A stretch of DNA of 64,000 nt, from NCBI RefSeq assembly GCF_014649835.1, contig NZ_BMTU01000015.1, forward strand, positions 111,813-175,812, given 5' to 3'. Within the stretch, counting starts at the first letter, position 1. Each line of letters begins with the position of its first letter. The position numbers and the translations under genes are program-made. This document shows, one piece after another, positions 43,580 to 52,425 of the stretch. Source of the stretch: Streptomyces pilosus. Its GTDB lineage: Bacteria; Actinomycetota; Actinomycetes; Streptomycetales; Streptomycetaceae. The notes beneath the pieces are model-generated. The model was not told the origin of the DNA. It worked only from the letters and a program-made list of their open reading frames with translations, and ran no database searches.

Positions 43580-44710
43580 GTGAAGCTTCAGCGCAAGAAC
43601 CGGCGGGCCCTCGCTCTCGGTGCTCTCGCCGTCTCCGGCGCCCTGGCCCTCACGGCGTGCGGCTCCGACGACACCGGTGGCAACGCGAGCGGCGACGGCG
43701 CCTCCGCCACCACGCAGGCCGGCAACATCGACTGCGGTGACGCCAAGGGCCAGCTCGCCGCCTCCGGCTCCTCCGCGCAGAAGAACGCCATCGACGCCTG
43801 GGTGAAGCAGTACGCCGCGGCCTGCAAGGGCGTGCAGGTCAACTACAACCCGACCGGTTCGGGCGCCGGCATCACCGCGTTCCTCCAGGGCCAGACCGCG
43901 TTCGCCGGCTCCGACTCCGCGATGGACGCCGAGGAGATCAAGCAGTCCCAGAAGATCTGCAAGGACGGCCAGGCCATCGACCTGCCGATGGTCGGCGGTC
44001 CGATCGCCGTCGGCTTCAACGTCGAGGGCGTCGACGAGCTCGTCCTGGACGCGCCGACCCTCGCCAAGATCTTCGACAGCAAGATCACCAACTGGAACGA
44101 CGCGGCGATCGCCAAGCTCAACCCCGACGCCAAGCTCCCCGACCTGAAGATCCAGGCCTTCCACCGCTCGGACGAGTCCGGCACCACGGACAACTTCACC
44201 ACCTACCTCCAGGCCGCCGCGCCCAAGGAGTGGACGTACGAGCCCAGCAAGTCCTGGGAGGCCAAGGGCGGCCAGTCCGCGCAGGGCTCCTCCGGTGTCG
44301 CCCAGCAGGTCAAGCAGACCCCCGGCGCCATCTCCTACATGGAGCTGTCCTACGCCAAGGACGGCATGAAGACCGTCTCCGTCAAGACCGAGGCCGCCGA
44401 GCCGGTCGCCGCCACCGTCGAGAACGCGACCGCCGCCATCGGCGCCGCGAAGGTCGTCGGCACCGGCAAGGACCTCGCGCTGGAGCTCGACTACACCCCC
44501 TCCGCCGAGGGCGCCTACCCGATCGTCCTGGTGACGTACGAGATCGTCTGCGACAAGGGCAACAAGGCGGAGACCCTGCCCACCACCAAGTCCTTCCTGA
44601 ACTACATGGCCTCCGAGGACGGTCAGTCGCTGCTGGCCGACGCGGGCTACGCCCCGATGCCCCAGGAGATCATCACCAAGGTCCGCGAGACCATCTCGAG
44701 CCTCGCCTGA
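43580..44710 (+). CDS. pstS: Phosphate-binding lipoprotein PstS
   Basis: A 376-residue high-affinity phosphate-binding lipoprotein. Signal: basic KLQRKNRR, then ALALGALAVSGALALTAC with the lipobox cysteine, followed by a Gly/Ser/Thr linker. Phosphate ligands fit ASGSSAQ, GSDSAMDAEE and HRSDESGTTDNF. GGAAGGAAC precedes the GTG at 43580; the frame from 43490 adds an implausible leader before the signal peptide. First gene of pstSCAB, controlled by the PHO box. Confidence 0.95.
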   Translation: MKLQRKNRRALALGALAVSGALALTACGSDDTGGNASGDGASATTQAGNIDCGDAKGQLAASGSSAQKNAIDAWVKQYAAACKGVQVNYNPTGSGAGITAFLQGQTAFAGSDSAMDAEEIKQSQKICKDGQAIDLPMVGGPIAVGFNVEGVDELVLDAPTLAKIFDSKITNWNDAAIAKLNPDAKLPDLKIQAFHRSDESGTTDNFTTYLQAAAPKEWTYEPSKSWEAKGGQSAQGSSGVAQQVKQTPGAISYMELSYAKDGMKTVSVKTEAAEPVAATVENATAAIGAAKVVGTGKDLALELDYTPSAEGAYPIVLVTYEIVCDKGNKAETLPTTKSFLNYMASEDGQSLLADAGYAPMPQEIITKVRETISSLA

Positions 44711-44717
44711 CCCGAGA

Positions 44718-44753
44718 GTGCGGACCGGCCCCGACCACGGAGCCGGTCCGCAC
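44718..44753 (+). terminator. Intercistronic stem-loop between pstS and pstC
   Basis: GTGCGGACCGGC (44718-44729) and GCCGGTCCGCAC (44742-44753) form a perfect 12-bp stem with a 12-nt loop, 7 nt after the pstS stop. It could attenuate transcription or protect the pstS 3' end, giving more PstS than membrane subunits. Confidence 0.7.
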
Positions 44754-44843
44754 CGTCCGGTGCACCGCCATCAGGAGCCCCCGGACCCCGGACGGCTCCG
44801 ACCGAGCCGCCGGCCCCGGCGGCTCCGCAGACCGGAGAACCCG

Positions 44844-45851
44844 ATGGACATCACGACACAGAAACCAGCCGCACCCCCCGCCGCGCCCGGGCCGGCCGCG
44901 CCCGTGGACAAGCGCGCCGCCCGCGGGGCCACCCGCCCCGGTGACCGGATCTTCCTCGGGCTCTCCCGCGGGTCCGGCATCTTCGTCCTGGTCCTCATGG
45001 CCGCCATCGCGGCCTTCCTGACCTACCGCGCCTCCATAGCCATCAGCGAGAACGAGGCGAACTTCTTCACCTCGTTCGACTGGAACCCCAGCGGCATCCC
45101 GCCGGAGTTCGGCATCGCCGTCCTGGCGTTCGGCACCGTCGTGTCGTCGATCATCGCCATGGTCATCGCGGTCCCGGTCTCGGTGGGCATCGCCCTGTTC
45201 ATCACCCACTACGCGCCCCGCCGCCTCGGCGGCCTCATCGCGTACGTGATCGATCTGCTCGCCGCCGTTCCCTCCATCGTCTACGGCCTGTGGGGCGCCC
45301 TCTTCCTCGTCCCGCACCTGGAGGGCCTCTACGGCTGGCTGGACGACTACCTCGGCTGGACCGGGATCTTCGAGTGGAACGACGGCGCCCCGCGCTCGCT
45401 GTTCACCGTCGGCATCCTGCTCGCCATCATGATCCTGCCGATCATCACCAACGTGAGCCGCGAGGTCTTCCGGCAGGTTCCGCGGATGCACGAGGAGGCG
45501 GCCCTGGCGCTCGGCGCGACGCGCTGGGAGGTCATCCGCATGTCGGTGCTGCCCTTCGGCCGCTCCGGTGTCATCTCCGCCTCGATGCTGGGCCTCGGCC
45601 GCGCGCTCGGCGAGACGATGGCCGTGGCCATGGTGCTCTCCTCCAGCTTCGACATCAACGCCAGCCTGCTCGACACCGGCGGCGGCACCTTCGCCCAGAA
45701 CATCGCCAGCAAGTTCAACGAGGCCACCGAGATGGGCCGGGACGCCCTGATCGCCTCCGGTCTCGTCCTGTTCGTCATCACGCTGCTGGTCAACGGCGCG
45801 GCCCGGCTGATCATCGCCCGCCGCAAGGAGTACTCGGGGGCCAACGCATGA
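44844..45851 (+). CDS. pstC: Phosphate ABC transporter permease PstC
   Basis: A 335-residue inner-membrane subunit with six transmembrane helices after a 45-residue Pro/Ala-rich N-terminus. The EAA loop (MHEEAALALGATRWEVIRMS) docks the ATPase PstB. GGAGAA lies 5 nt before the ATG at 44844; the open frame upstream to 44718 covers the stem-loop and is not used. Overlaps pstA by ATGA. Confidence 0.94.
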   Translation: MDITTQKPAAPPAAPGPAAPVDKRAARGATRPGDRIFLGLSRGSGIFVLVLMAAIAAFLTYRASIAISENEANFFTSFDWNPSGIPPEFGIAVLAFGTVVSSIIAMVIAVPVSVGIALFITHYAPRRLGGLIAYVIDLLAAVPSIVYGLWGALFLVPHLEGLYGWLDDYLGWTGIFEWNDGAPRSLFTVGILLAIMILPIITNVSREVFRQVPRMHEEAALALGATRWEVIRMSVLPFGRSGVISASMLGLGRALGETMAVAMVLSSSFDINASLLDTGGGTFAQNIASKFNEATEMGRDALIASGLVLFVITLLVNGAARLIIARRKEYSGANA

Positions 45852-46909
45852 GCCACGCAACCCTCACCCCGAAGCCGAGTTCGCTGCGCGGCGCGACGCT
45901 GCCGAAGTGGTTCGGCTGGGCGGTCGCCGCGGGCTCGGTCGTCCTGGGCCTCGGCATCAGCACCGCGGCCGGCCTGGACAGCGACATCCAGTGGGCGCTC
46001 ATCGCGGCCGTGCTCTTCGTCGTCGGCTCGTACGCGGTCTCGGCGAAGGTCGAGGGCCGCCGTCAGGCCAAGGACCGCACCGCGACCAGCCTGGTGTGGG
46101 TCGCCTTCCTGATGGCCCTCGTCCCGCTGATCTCCCTCATCTGGGAGACGGTCAAGCGCGGCGTGAAGGTCCTCGACGGCTACTTCCTCACCCACTCGAT
46201 GGGCGTGGTCGCCGACACCGAGCCGGGCGGCGGCATCTACCACGCCATCGTCGGCACCCTGGAGCAGGTCGGCCTCGCCACCCTGATCTCCGTGCCGATC
46301 GGTGTGCTCACCGCCATCTACCTCGTCGAGTACGGCCGCGGCCGGCTCGCCAAGGCCGTCACCTTCTTCGTCGACGTCATGACGGGCATCCCGTCCATCG
46401 TCGCCGGTCTGTTCGTCCTCAGTGTGTGGATCCTGATGCTGGACATGGGCCCGTCCGGCTTCGCCGGCTCGATGGCCCTGTCCATCCTGATGATCCCGGT
46501 GGTCGTCCGCTCCACGGAGGAGATGCTCAAGCTCGTCCCGAACGAGCTGCGCGAGGCGTCCCTCGCCCTCGGCGTGCCGAAGTGGCGCACCATCCTGAAG
46601 GTGGTCCTGCCGACCTCCATCGGCGGCATCACCACCGGCGTGATGCTCGCGATCGCCCGCATCACCGGTGAGACCGCCCCCGTCCTGCTGCTGGTCTGGG
46701 TCACGAACTTCATCAACACCAACCCGTTCCAGGACCCGCAGGCGTCGCTGCCGATGTACATCTACCTCCAGTACGCCAACAGCGGCGGCTCCGGCGCGGC
46801 CTACGACCGTGCCTGGGCGGCGGCCCTGACGCTGATCGCGTTCATCATGATCCTCAACCTGGTGGCCCGCGGCATCGCCCGCTGGAAGGCCCCGAAGACC
46901 GGTCGCTGA
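45848..46909 (+). CDS. pstA: Phosphate ABC transporter permease PstA
   Basis: A 353-residue permease partner of PstC with six to eight hydrophobic helices. The N-terminal two (about 22-41 and 48-63) precede the core. EAA loop: LREASLALGVPKWRTILKVV. The ATG overlaps the pstC stop, giving coupled 1:1 synthesis. Confidence 0.94.
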   Translation: MSHATLTPKPSSLRGATLPKWFGWAVAAGSVVLGLGISTAAGLDSDIQWALIAAVLFVVGSYAVSAKVEGRRQAKDRTATSLVWVAFLMALVPLISLIWETVKRGVKVLDGYFLTHSMGVVADTEPGGGIYHAIVGTLEQVGLATLISVPIGVLTAIYLVEYGRGRLAKAVTFFVDVMTGIPSIVAGLFVLSVWILMLDMGPSGFAGSMALSILMIPVVVRSTEEMLKLVPNELREASLALGVPKWRTILKVVLPTSIGGITTGVMLAIARITGETAPVLLLVWVTNFINTNPFQDPQASLPMYIYLQYANSGGSGAAYDRAWAAALTLIAFIMILNLVARGIARWKAPKTGR

Positions 46910-46943
46910 GGCCTCCCCCGAACCGAAAGAAGAAGTGATACCC

Positions 46944-47720
46944 ATGGCCAAGCGCATCGACGTCAGCGGTCTCAACGCCTACTACGGCTCCTTCCTCGCC
47001 ATCGAGGACATCTCGATGACCGTGGAGCCCCGCTCCGTGACGGCCTTCATCGGCCCCTCCGGCTGCGGCAAGTCCACCTTCCTGCGCACCCTCAACCGCA
47101 TGCACGAGGTGACCCCCGGCGGCCGGGTCGACGGCAAGGTCATGCTCGACGACGAGAACTTGTACGGCGCCGGCATCGACCCGGTGGCCGTGCGGCGCGA
47201 GGTCGGCATGGTCTTCCAGCGCCCGAACCCCTTCCCCACCATGTCGGTGTACGACAACGTGGCGGCGGGCCTGCGGCTGAACGGCAAGTACAAGAAGTCC
47301 GAGCTGGACGACGTCGTGGAGAAGTCGCTGCGCGGCGCCAACCTCTGGAACGAGGTGAAGGACCGCCTCAACAAGCCCGGCTCGGGCCTCTCCGGCGGTC
47401 AGCAGCAGCGGCTGTGCATCGCCCGCGCCATCGCCGTCGAGCCGAACGTGCTGCTGATGGACGAGCCCTGCTCCGCCCTGGACCCGATCTCCACCCTCGC
47501 CATCGAGGACCTGATCGGTGAGCTGAAGGAGCAGTTCACGATCGTCATCGTGACACACAACATGCAGCAGGCGGCCCGCGTCTCCGACCGCACCGCGTTC
47601 TTCAACCTCGCGGCGGTCGGCCAGCCCGGCAAGCTGATCGAGATCGACGACACGGAGCGCATCTTCTCCAACCCGTCGGTGCAGGCCACGGAGGACTACA
47701 TCTCCGGCCGCTTCGGCTGA
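46944..47720 (+). CDS. pstB: Phosphate ABC transporter ATPase PstB
   Basis: A 258-residue ATPase that powers phosphate import. Walker A GPSGCGKST, Q-loop MVFQRPNPFP (typical PstB), signature LSGGQQQRL, Walker B LLMDEPCSALDP, H-loop IVTHNMQQA. ATG at 46944; an in-frame GTG at 46935 is the alternative. Last gene of pstSCAB and followed by a double hairpin. Confidence 0.95.
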   Translation: MAKRIDVSGLNAYYGSFLAIEDISMTVEPRSVTAFIGPSGCGKSTFLRTLNRMHEVTPGGRVDGKVMLDDENLYGAGIDPVAVRREVGMVFQRPNPFPTMSVYDNVAAGLRLNGKYKKSELDDVVEKSLRGANLWNEVKDRLNKPGSGLSGGQQQRLCIARAIAVEPNVLLMDEPCSALDPISTLAIEDLIGELKEQFTIVIVTHNMQQAARVSDRTAFFNLAAVGQPGKLIEIDDTERIFSNPSVQATEDYISGRFG

Positions 47721-47726
47721 CAGTCC

Positions 47727-47794
47727 CCTCGCGGTGCTGCATGGCGGTGCCACCGCGAGGCAAAGGGCCCGCCCCCCGAGGGGGGCGGGCCCTT
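47727..47794. terminator. Double terminator between pstB and pit
   Basis: Two hairpins in tandem: CCTCGCGGTG/CACCGCGAGG (47727-47736 with 47751-47760), then a perfect 15-bp stem AAGGGCCCGCCCCCC (47763-47777) with its complement at 47780-47794 and a 2-nt loop. It separates the convergent pst and pit units and can act in both directions. Confidence 0.85.
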
Positions 47795-47838
47795 CCACGT
47801 CTCTCGCTCTCCGCGGGCAGTCAGCCGGGGCGGCCCCG

Positions 47839-48837
47839 CTACAGGAACACCAGGTACACGACCCCGTAGGACAACGCGGCGACCGCCCCCGCCGCAGGCA
47901 TGGTGATGAACCAGCCGAGAACGATGTTCTTGGCCACCCCCCACCGCACGGCGTTGACCCGCTTCGTCGCCCCCACCCCCATGATCGCCGAAGTGATCAC
48001 ATGCGTGGTGGAGATCGGCGCGTGGAACAGGAACGCCGACCCGAACATGATCGACGCACCCGTCGTCTCCGCCGCGAACCCCTGCGGCGGATCCAGCTCG
48101 ATGATCTTCCGCCCCAGCGTCCGCATGATGCGCCAGCCACCCGCGTACGTGCCGGCGGACAGCATCACCGCGCAAGCGATCTTCACCCACACCGGGATCG
48201 GATCGCCGTAGTCCTCGACATCCGCGATGACCAGCGCCATCACCACGATGCCCATCGTCTTCTGCGCGTCCTGCAGACCGTGCCCGAGCGCCATACCCGC
48301 CGCGGACACCGTCTGCGCGATACGGAAGCCCCGCTTCGCCTTGTGCGGGTTCGCCCGCCGGAAGATCCACATGATCGCGGTCATCACCAGGTAACCGGCG
48401 AGCAGTCCCACGACCGGCGACACGAACATCGGAATGACGATCTTGTCGAGCACTCCGCTCCAGTACACCGTCGTGCCACCGGCGAGCGCCGCGCCCACCA
48501 TGCCGCCGAACAGCGCGTGGGAGGAGGACGAGGGCAGCCCGAAGTACCAGGTGATGAGGTTCCAGACGATCGCCCCGACCAGCGCGGCGAAGAGGATCCC
48601 CATCCCGGTGGACCCCTCGGGTGTCTGGATCACCCCCTCGCTGACGGTCTTGGCGACCCCCGACCCCATGAAGGCGCCGGCGAGGTTCATCACGGCCGCC
48701 ATCGCGAGCGCGACCCGAGGTGTCAGCGCGCGCGTGGAGACGGACGTGGCGATCGCGTTCGCCGAGTCGTGGAATCCGTTCGTGTACGTGAAGAAGAGCG
48801 CGACCCCGATGGTCACGACCAGTGCGAAGGTGTCCAT
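47839..48837 (-). CDS. pit: Low-affinity phosphate permease (PiT family)
   Basis: A 332-residue PiT transporter that moves metal-phosphate with cations. Both PiT half-motifs are present: FFTYTNGFHDSANAIATSV near the N-terminus and the second around ISTTHVITSAIMGVG. It also has GLPSSSSHALFGGMVGAALA. About ten transmembrane helices. It lies 7 nt downstream of the DUF47 gene, with which it forms an operon, and faces pstB. In S. coelicolor the gene here is called pitH1. Confidence 0.93.
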   Translation of the reverse strand: MDTFALVVTIGVALFFTYTNGFHDSANAIATSVSTRALTPRVALAMAAVMNLAGAFMGSGVAKTVSEGVIQTPEGSTGMGILFAALVGAIVWNLITWYFGLPSSSSHALFGGMVGAALAGGTTVYWSGVLDKIVIPMFVSPVVGLLAGYLVMTAIMWIFRRANPHKAKRGFRIAQTVSAAGMALGHGLQDAQKTMGIVVMALVIADVEDYGDPIPVWVKIACAVMLSAGTYAGGWRIMRTLGRKIIELDPPQGFAAETTGASIMFGSAFLFHAPISTTHVITSAIMGVGATKRVNAVRWGVAKNIVLGWFITMPAAGAVAALSYGVVYLVFL

Positions 48838-48844
48838 GAAGAGC

Positions 48845-49465
48845 TCAGGACTCCTTGACGGCGATGGTCTCCACCGTGTTCGCCACGTGCTCGAAGGCGT
48901 CCGCCGCCTCCTCCAGTACGTCCACGATCTGCTTGAGCTTCAGCACCTCGATGGCGTCGTACTTGCCGTTGAAGAGGTGGGCCAGCAGCTTGCGGTGGAT
49001 CTGGTCGGCCTGGTTCTCCAGACGGTTGACCTCGATCCAGTACTCGGTGAGGTTCTCCATGGTGCGCAGGTGCGGCATGGCCTCCGCGGTGAGCTCCGCG
49101 GCCCGCGCCAGCACCTCGATCTGCTGCTCGACGCCTTTCGGCAGTTCCTCGACGTTGTAGAGGACGACGAGGTCGACGGCCTCCTCCATGAAGTCCATGA
49201 TGTCGTCGAGGGACGACGCGAGGGCGTAGATGTCCTCGCGGTCGAAGGGCGTGATGAACGAGGAGTTCAACTGGTGGAAGATCGCGTGTGTGGCGTCGTC
49301 ACCGGCGTGTTCCGCGGCCCGCATACGCTCTGCGATCTCGGCCCGGGCGGAGGTGTCCGCCCCGAGCAGTTCCATCAGGAGCTTGGAGCCCGTGACGATG
49401 TTGTCCGCGGACGCGGCAAACATGTCGTAGAAGCTCGTCTCCCTGGGGGTCAGACGAAAGCGCAC
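48845..49465 (-). CDS. DUF47 / PhoU-like regulator of the Pit transporter
   Basis: A 206-residue all-helical protein of the DUF47 (YkaA/PhoU-like) family, normally encoded beside pit and thought to modulate it. Acidic metal-binding motifs resemble PhoU: EHAGDDATHAIFHQLN and DREDIYALASSLDDIMDFME. GAGG lies 8 nt before the GTG at 49465; the longer frame to 49618 has no support. First gene of the DUF47-pit operon. Confidence 0.9.
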   Translation of the reverse strand: MRFRLTPRETSFYDMFAASADNIVTGSKLLMELLGADTSARAEIAERMRAAEHAGDDATHAIFHQLNSSFITPFDREDIYALASSLDDIMDFMEEAVDLVVLYNVEELPKGVEQQIEVLARAAELTAEAMPHLRTMENLTEYWIEVNRLENQADQIHRKLLAHLFNGKYDAIEVLKLKQIVDVLEEAADAFEHVANTVETIAVKES

Positions 49466-49654
49466 GTGGGGTCCTCGGTATGCATCGGTTTCGGTCAGGC
49501 TGATGCTAGGCGCATCATCCGGCCACGTGTAACGGGCCGCCCTCCAGTGTCGCCCATCAGGCACAGTGATGAGCACGGGGGCGGTCCGAGGCCCGTACCC
49601 GGCCGCAGCGCTTGTCATTGGCCATCAGGCCTATACCCAGCAAAGTTCGGTACC

Positions 49655-49675
49655 ATATACCCACCAGGGGTATAT
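49655..49675. promoter_or_regulatory. CsoR operator
   Basis: ATATACCC-ACCAG-GGGTATAT is a perfect 8-bp inverted repeat 29 nt upstream of the csoR ATG. It contains the TACCC/GGGTA half-sites of known CsoR operators. A further half-site, CTATACCC, lies at 49631-49638. It should block transcription until copper releases CsoR. Confidence 0.85.
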
Positions 49676-49704
49676 CTCGGCCATCATCATTTCAGGAGGA
49701 CGCG

Positions 49705-50055
49705 ATGACGACCACTGAAACCGGCGCGGACGCGGCCTCCACTCCCGGGATCGTGACCGATCACGACCGGGGCATTCACGGCTATCACGAGCAGAAGCAG
49801 GAACACCTGAAGCGGCTGCGCCGTATCGAGGGCCAGATCCGCGGGCTCCAGCGCATGGTCGACGAGGACGTCTACTGCATCGACATACTCACCCAGGTGT
49901 CCGCCTCCACCAAGGCCCTGCAGTCGTTCGCGCTGCAGCTGCTGGAGGAGCACCTGCGCCACTGCGTCGCGGACGCGGCCGTCAAGGGCGGGGACGAGAT
50001 CGACGCGAAGGTCAAGGAGGCCACTCAGGCCATCGCCCGCATGCTGCGGACCTGA
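49705..50055 (+). CDS. csoR: CsoR, copper-sensing repressor
   Basis: A 116-residue helical repressor. The Cu(I) ligand set Cys-His-Cys is C58 (DVYCIDILTQ), H83 and C87 (LEEHLRHC). The basic helix EHLKRLRRIEGQIRGLQRMV binds DNA. TCAGGAGGA precedes the ATG at 49705; the longer frame runs through the operator. Targets in Streptomyces are copA/copZ loci elsewhere plus csoR itself. It is divergent from the DUF47-pit operon. Confidence 0.95.
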   Translation: MTTTETGADAASTPGIVTDHDRGIHGYHEQKQEHLKRLRRIEGQIRGLQRMVDEDVYCIDILTQVSASTKALQSFALQLLEEHLRHCVADAAVKGGDEIDAKVKEATQAIARMLRT

Positions 50056-50083
50056 CCCCGTCCTCAGCGGTCCTCAGCCGTCG

Positions 50084-50263
50084 TCAGCCGTCGCCCGGCT
50101 CGGTGCGGGTCTCGCCGACCCGCAGCACCTGGTCGATGCTCTCCAGGCTGAGCCGGTCCTCGGCGGCGGAGGCGGCGATGATCAGCTCCCCGCACAGTTC
50201 GATCTCGGCGAGCGCCACGTGGTCCTGCACCGTCACGCCCCCGAGCGGAGCCACGCGCCTCAC
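50084..50263 (-). CDS. 59-residue conserved-looking small protein
   Basis: Minus-strand ORF with GTG at 50263, GGAG 5 nt upstream, and TGA at 50084. The product begins VRRVAPLGGVTVQDHVALAE and continues IELCGELIIAASAAEDRLSL and ESIDQVLRVG. It looks soluble and helical with natural codon bias. I recall similar short proteins in other Streptomyces; function unknown. It is convergent with csoR, 28 nt apart. Confidence 0.7.
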   Translation of the reverse strand: MRRVAPLGGVTVQDHVALAEIELCGELIIAASAAEDRLSLESIDQVLRVGETRTEPGDG

Positions 50264-50359
50264 CTCTTCTCCGTCGTCACCGACTTCCTAGGGTAGGCAG
50301 CGCCCTACGCACCGCGCATGGCACGGAAGGGCTAGTTCCCGCCGGTCACTCCGGGCCGT

Positions 50360-51211
50360 TCACTGCTCGGCGATCCGGCCGGCGTAGATGTCACCGGCTT
50401 CCGGGAGGCGTACGTCGGCGGGGACCCCGAAGTCGTACAGCAGGGTCGTCGAGGCGACGGCGACGGGCTCGGCCCGGCGGCCGTTGACGAAGCTGAACCG
50501 GTGCCGGACCTTGCGGATCCGCCCCTGGTCGTCGAGGTACACGTCGAACGGCACCCGCGCGGTGGCGAACCCTTTCGCCGCCGCGCCCAGCGGGCTCCGG
50601 TTGGCCGGCGAGGCCACCCGCGAGGCTTCCTCCAGATCGGCGGTCCCCCGGAAGTGGCGCACCTTCGTCCCGGCGACCTCGGTCCGCCCGACGAACGTCA
50701 GGGACCGCGTGCCGCGCAGCACCTCGGCGGCGGTGAACGGGTCGGTGGCGCCGCCGGTGACGAGGTTCCCGTCGGACAGGGTCCCGGTGTCCACCCTCAC
50801 CCACTTGTCGGCGGGCACTCCGGCTCCCCGGTTCTTCATGAACAGGGCCCCGGGGGCGAGCAGCTCGGTGATCGGCCGCCGCACGGTGTCGCCGGCCGGG
50901 TCCTGCGGCAGCAGCACTTTCAGCCGGCCGAGCCGGTTGCGGTAGTCGTAGACCCCCTCGCCCCTGATGGTGACCCGGGTACCGCCGGTCGCCATCTCCA
51001 GCGAGGTGCGCGCCTTGGAGCTGCCCGCCGCGACGAGCGCGTCCGCCGCCTCCCGCACGACCTTCGCCGCCGCCGGGCCGCCGGTCGGGCCGCCGGTGGC
51101 GGCCCCGCTGCTGCCGCACCCCGCGAGGGCACCGAGCGCCAGGCACCCGGCGGCTCCGAGAGCGACGGCGGAACCACCGGTCCACCGGCGCCGCGGTGCT
51201 CGTCCTGCCAT
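50360..51211 (-). CDS. Lipoprotein with LppX/LprG-like domain
   Basis: A 283-residue lipoprotein: signal with AVALGAAGCLALGALAGC (lipobox LAGC), a Gly/Ala/Thr linker, then a beta-rich domain (KARTSLEMATGGTRVTIRGE; VPFDVYLDDQGRIRKVRHRF) like the actinobacterial LppX/LprAFG family of lipid carriers. Ligand unknown. The ATG at 51211 gives a normal basic n-region (RAPRRR). Confidence 0.82.
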   Translation of the reverse strand: MAGRAPRRRWTGGSAVALGAAGCLALGALAGCGSSGAATGGPTGGPAAAKVVREAADALVAAGSSKARTSLEMATGGTRVTIRGEGVYDYRNRLGRLKVLLPQDPAGDTVRRPITELLAPGALFMKNRGAGVPADKWVRVDTGTLSDGNLVTGGATDPFTAAEVLRGTRSLTFVGRTEVAGTKVRHFRGTADLEEASRVASPANRSPLGAAAKGFATARVPFDVYLDDQGRIRKVRHRFSFVNGRRAEPVAVASTTLLYDFGVPADVRLPEAGDIYAGRIAEQ

Positions 51212-51315
51212 GGCCGCCTACCCCCGCTCCGTCCGACACGGGCCGTCTTTCCCCCGGTTAACGACCGGTGGTCGAGGCCGTCACGCGCACACATCCGGAG
51301 CGGTACGGTGGTCAG

Positions 51316-51477
51316 GTGGAAGAGCAGGACGTCGCGGCAACCGTTGAGGAACACCGGACAACCACCTCGGAGCGGGGGCCCTTCTGCGTCGCCTCCTGCA
51401 CCTGCGGCTGGCGCGGCCCCGCGAGAAGAGCGAGGAGCCTGGCCCGCACGGACGCCAGGAACCACACCCCCGAGTGA
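51316..51477 (+). CDS. 53-residue cysteine-containing small protein
   Basis: GTG at 51316, product VEEQDVAATVEEHRTTT, then GPFCVASCTCGWRGPARR and a basic end RSLARTDARNHTPE. The CxxxCxCGWRGPARRAR block recurs, as I recall, in small Streptomyces proteins and looks like half a zinc ribbon. There is no ribosome site; TACGGT ends 7 nt upstream, so a leaderless mRNA is possible. An earlier GTG at 51268 is in frame but less likely. Confidence 0.6.
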   Translation: MEEQDVAATVEEHRTTTSERGPFCVASCTCGWRGPARRARSLARTDARNHTPE

Positions 51478-51520
51478 CCGCGAGCCGTCCCCCGGCCCAT
51501 GGGCGGGCCCGGGCGCCGGC

Positions 51521-52213
51521 TCAGGCCGCCAGGTCGCGCCGCCCGGGCTCGGAGGGCCGGTTCTCCTCCTGGGTCGTCCGGGCCACGGGCCCGCGTGCCT
51601 TGATCAGCCATCCGCCGCGCGGCGACCGCTCGATCGCCCGCATCAGCGGCGTCAGCAGGGCCATGGCGAGCGGCGAGAGCAGCAGCGCGACGGCCGTGCC
51701 GAGCGCGAGTCCGCCCACGACGTCCGTCGGGTAGTGCACACCCATGTAGACGCGGATGAACCCGCCGATCAGTCCGAGCACCAGGGCGAAGATCCCGAGC
51801 CGCCGGTTGGCCAGGAACAGTCCCACCGCCAGGGCCATGCAGAGCGTCGCGTGGTCGCTGACGAACGAGTAGTCGGTCTTGCCGGCCACCAGGACCTCGA
51901 GTCCCTCGTGGTCGTTGAAGGGTCTGGGCCGCTCGACGAACCCGCGTATCGGCACGTTCACCAGGACCGCGACGCCCGCCGCGAGCGGGGCCCACACCAG
52001 GGCCGCCACGGTGGCGGCCGCGTCCTCGCCGCCCCGCCGTCTGACGCCCCACCAGCACCACGTCAGCATCCCCAGCAGGGCGAACAGGATGCCGAACTCG
52101 CCCACGAACTCCATCACGTGGTCGAACCACGGCGGCGCGTCCTTGGCGAGGCCGTTGATGTCATAGAGCAGGTCGACGTCGGGGTTCGACCCGGAATCGG
52201 CGAGTCCAGCCAT
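51521..52213 (-). CDS. PAP2-family membrane phosphatase
   Basis: A 230-residue integral membrane phosphatase with about five helices. The three-part PAP2 active site reads: VERPRPF, then SFVSDHATL in place of PSGH, then RVYMGVHYPTDVVGG with the catalytic His. Likely substrates are lipid phosphates such as undecaprenyl pyrophosphate or phosphatidic acid; not determined. ATG at 52213. Confidence 0.88.
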   Translation of the reverse strand: MAGLADSGSNPDVDLLYDINGLAKDAPPWFDHVMEFVGEFGILFALLGMLTWCWWGVRRRGGEDAAATVAALVWAPLAAGVAVLVNVPIRGFVERPRPFNDHEGLEVLVAGKTDYSFVSDHATLCMALAVGLFLANRRLGIFALVLGLIGGFIRVYMGVHYPTDVVGGLALGTAVALLLSPLAMALLTPLMRAIERSPRGGWLIKARGPVARTTQEENRPSEPGRRDLAA

Positions 52214-52425
52214 GGTGCTGCGGCCCCTTCGTCCATATCTCCCGGCGTGCGGTGCGCACGCCGTCCAAACCACCCCCGTGGTCCGTAGACCCGCTCATCG
52301 GCTCGGCTACGACAACAGGAACGCACGACCCCCGCTGATACGTTCCACGCTCCACCGAATGATCACGCAGACGTTATCGAAGAGAGATGCATCTCCGCAG
52401 CTCAGGGGGAGGGTCAACGCGGCGC

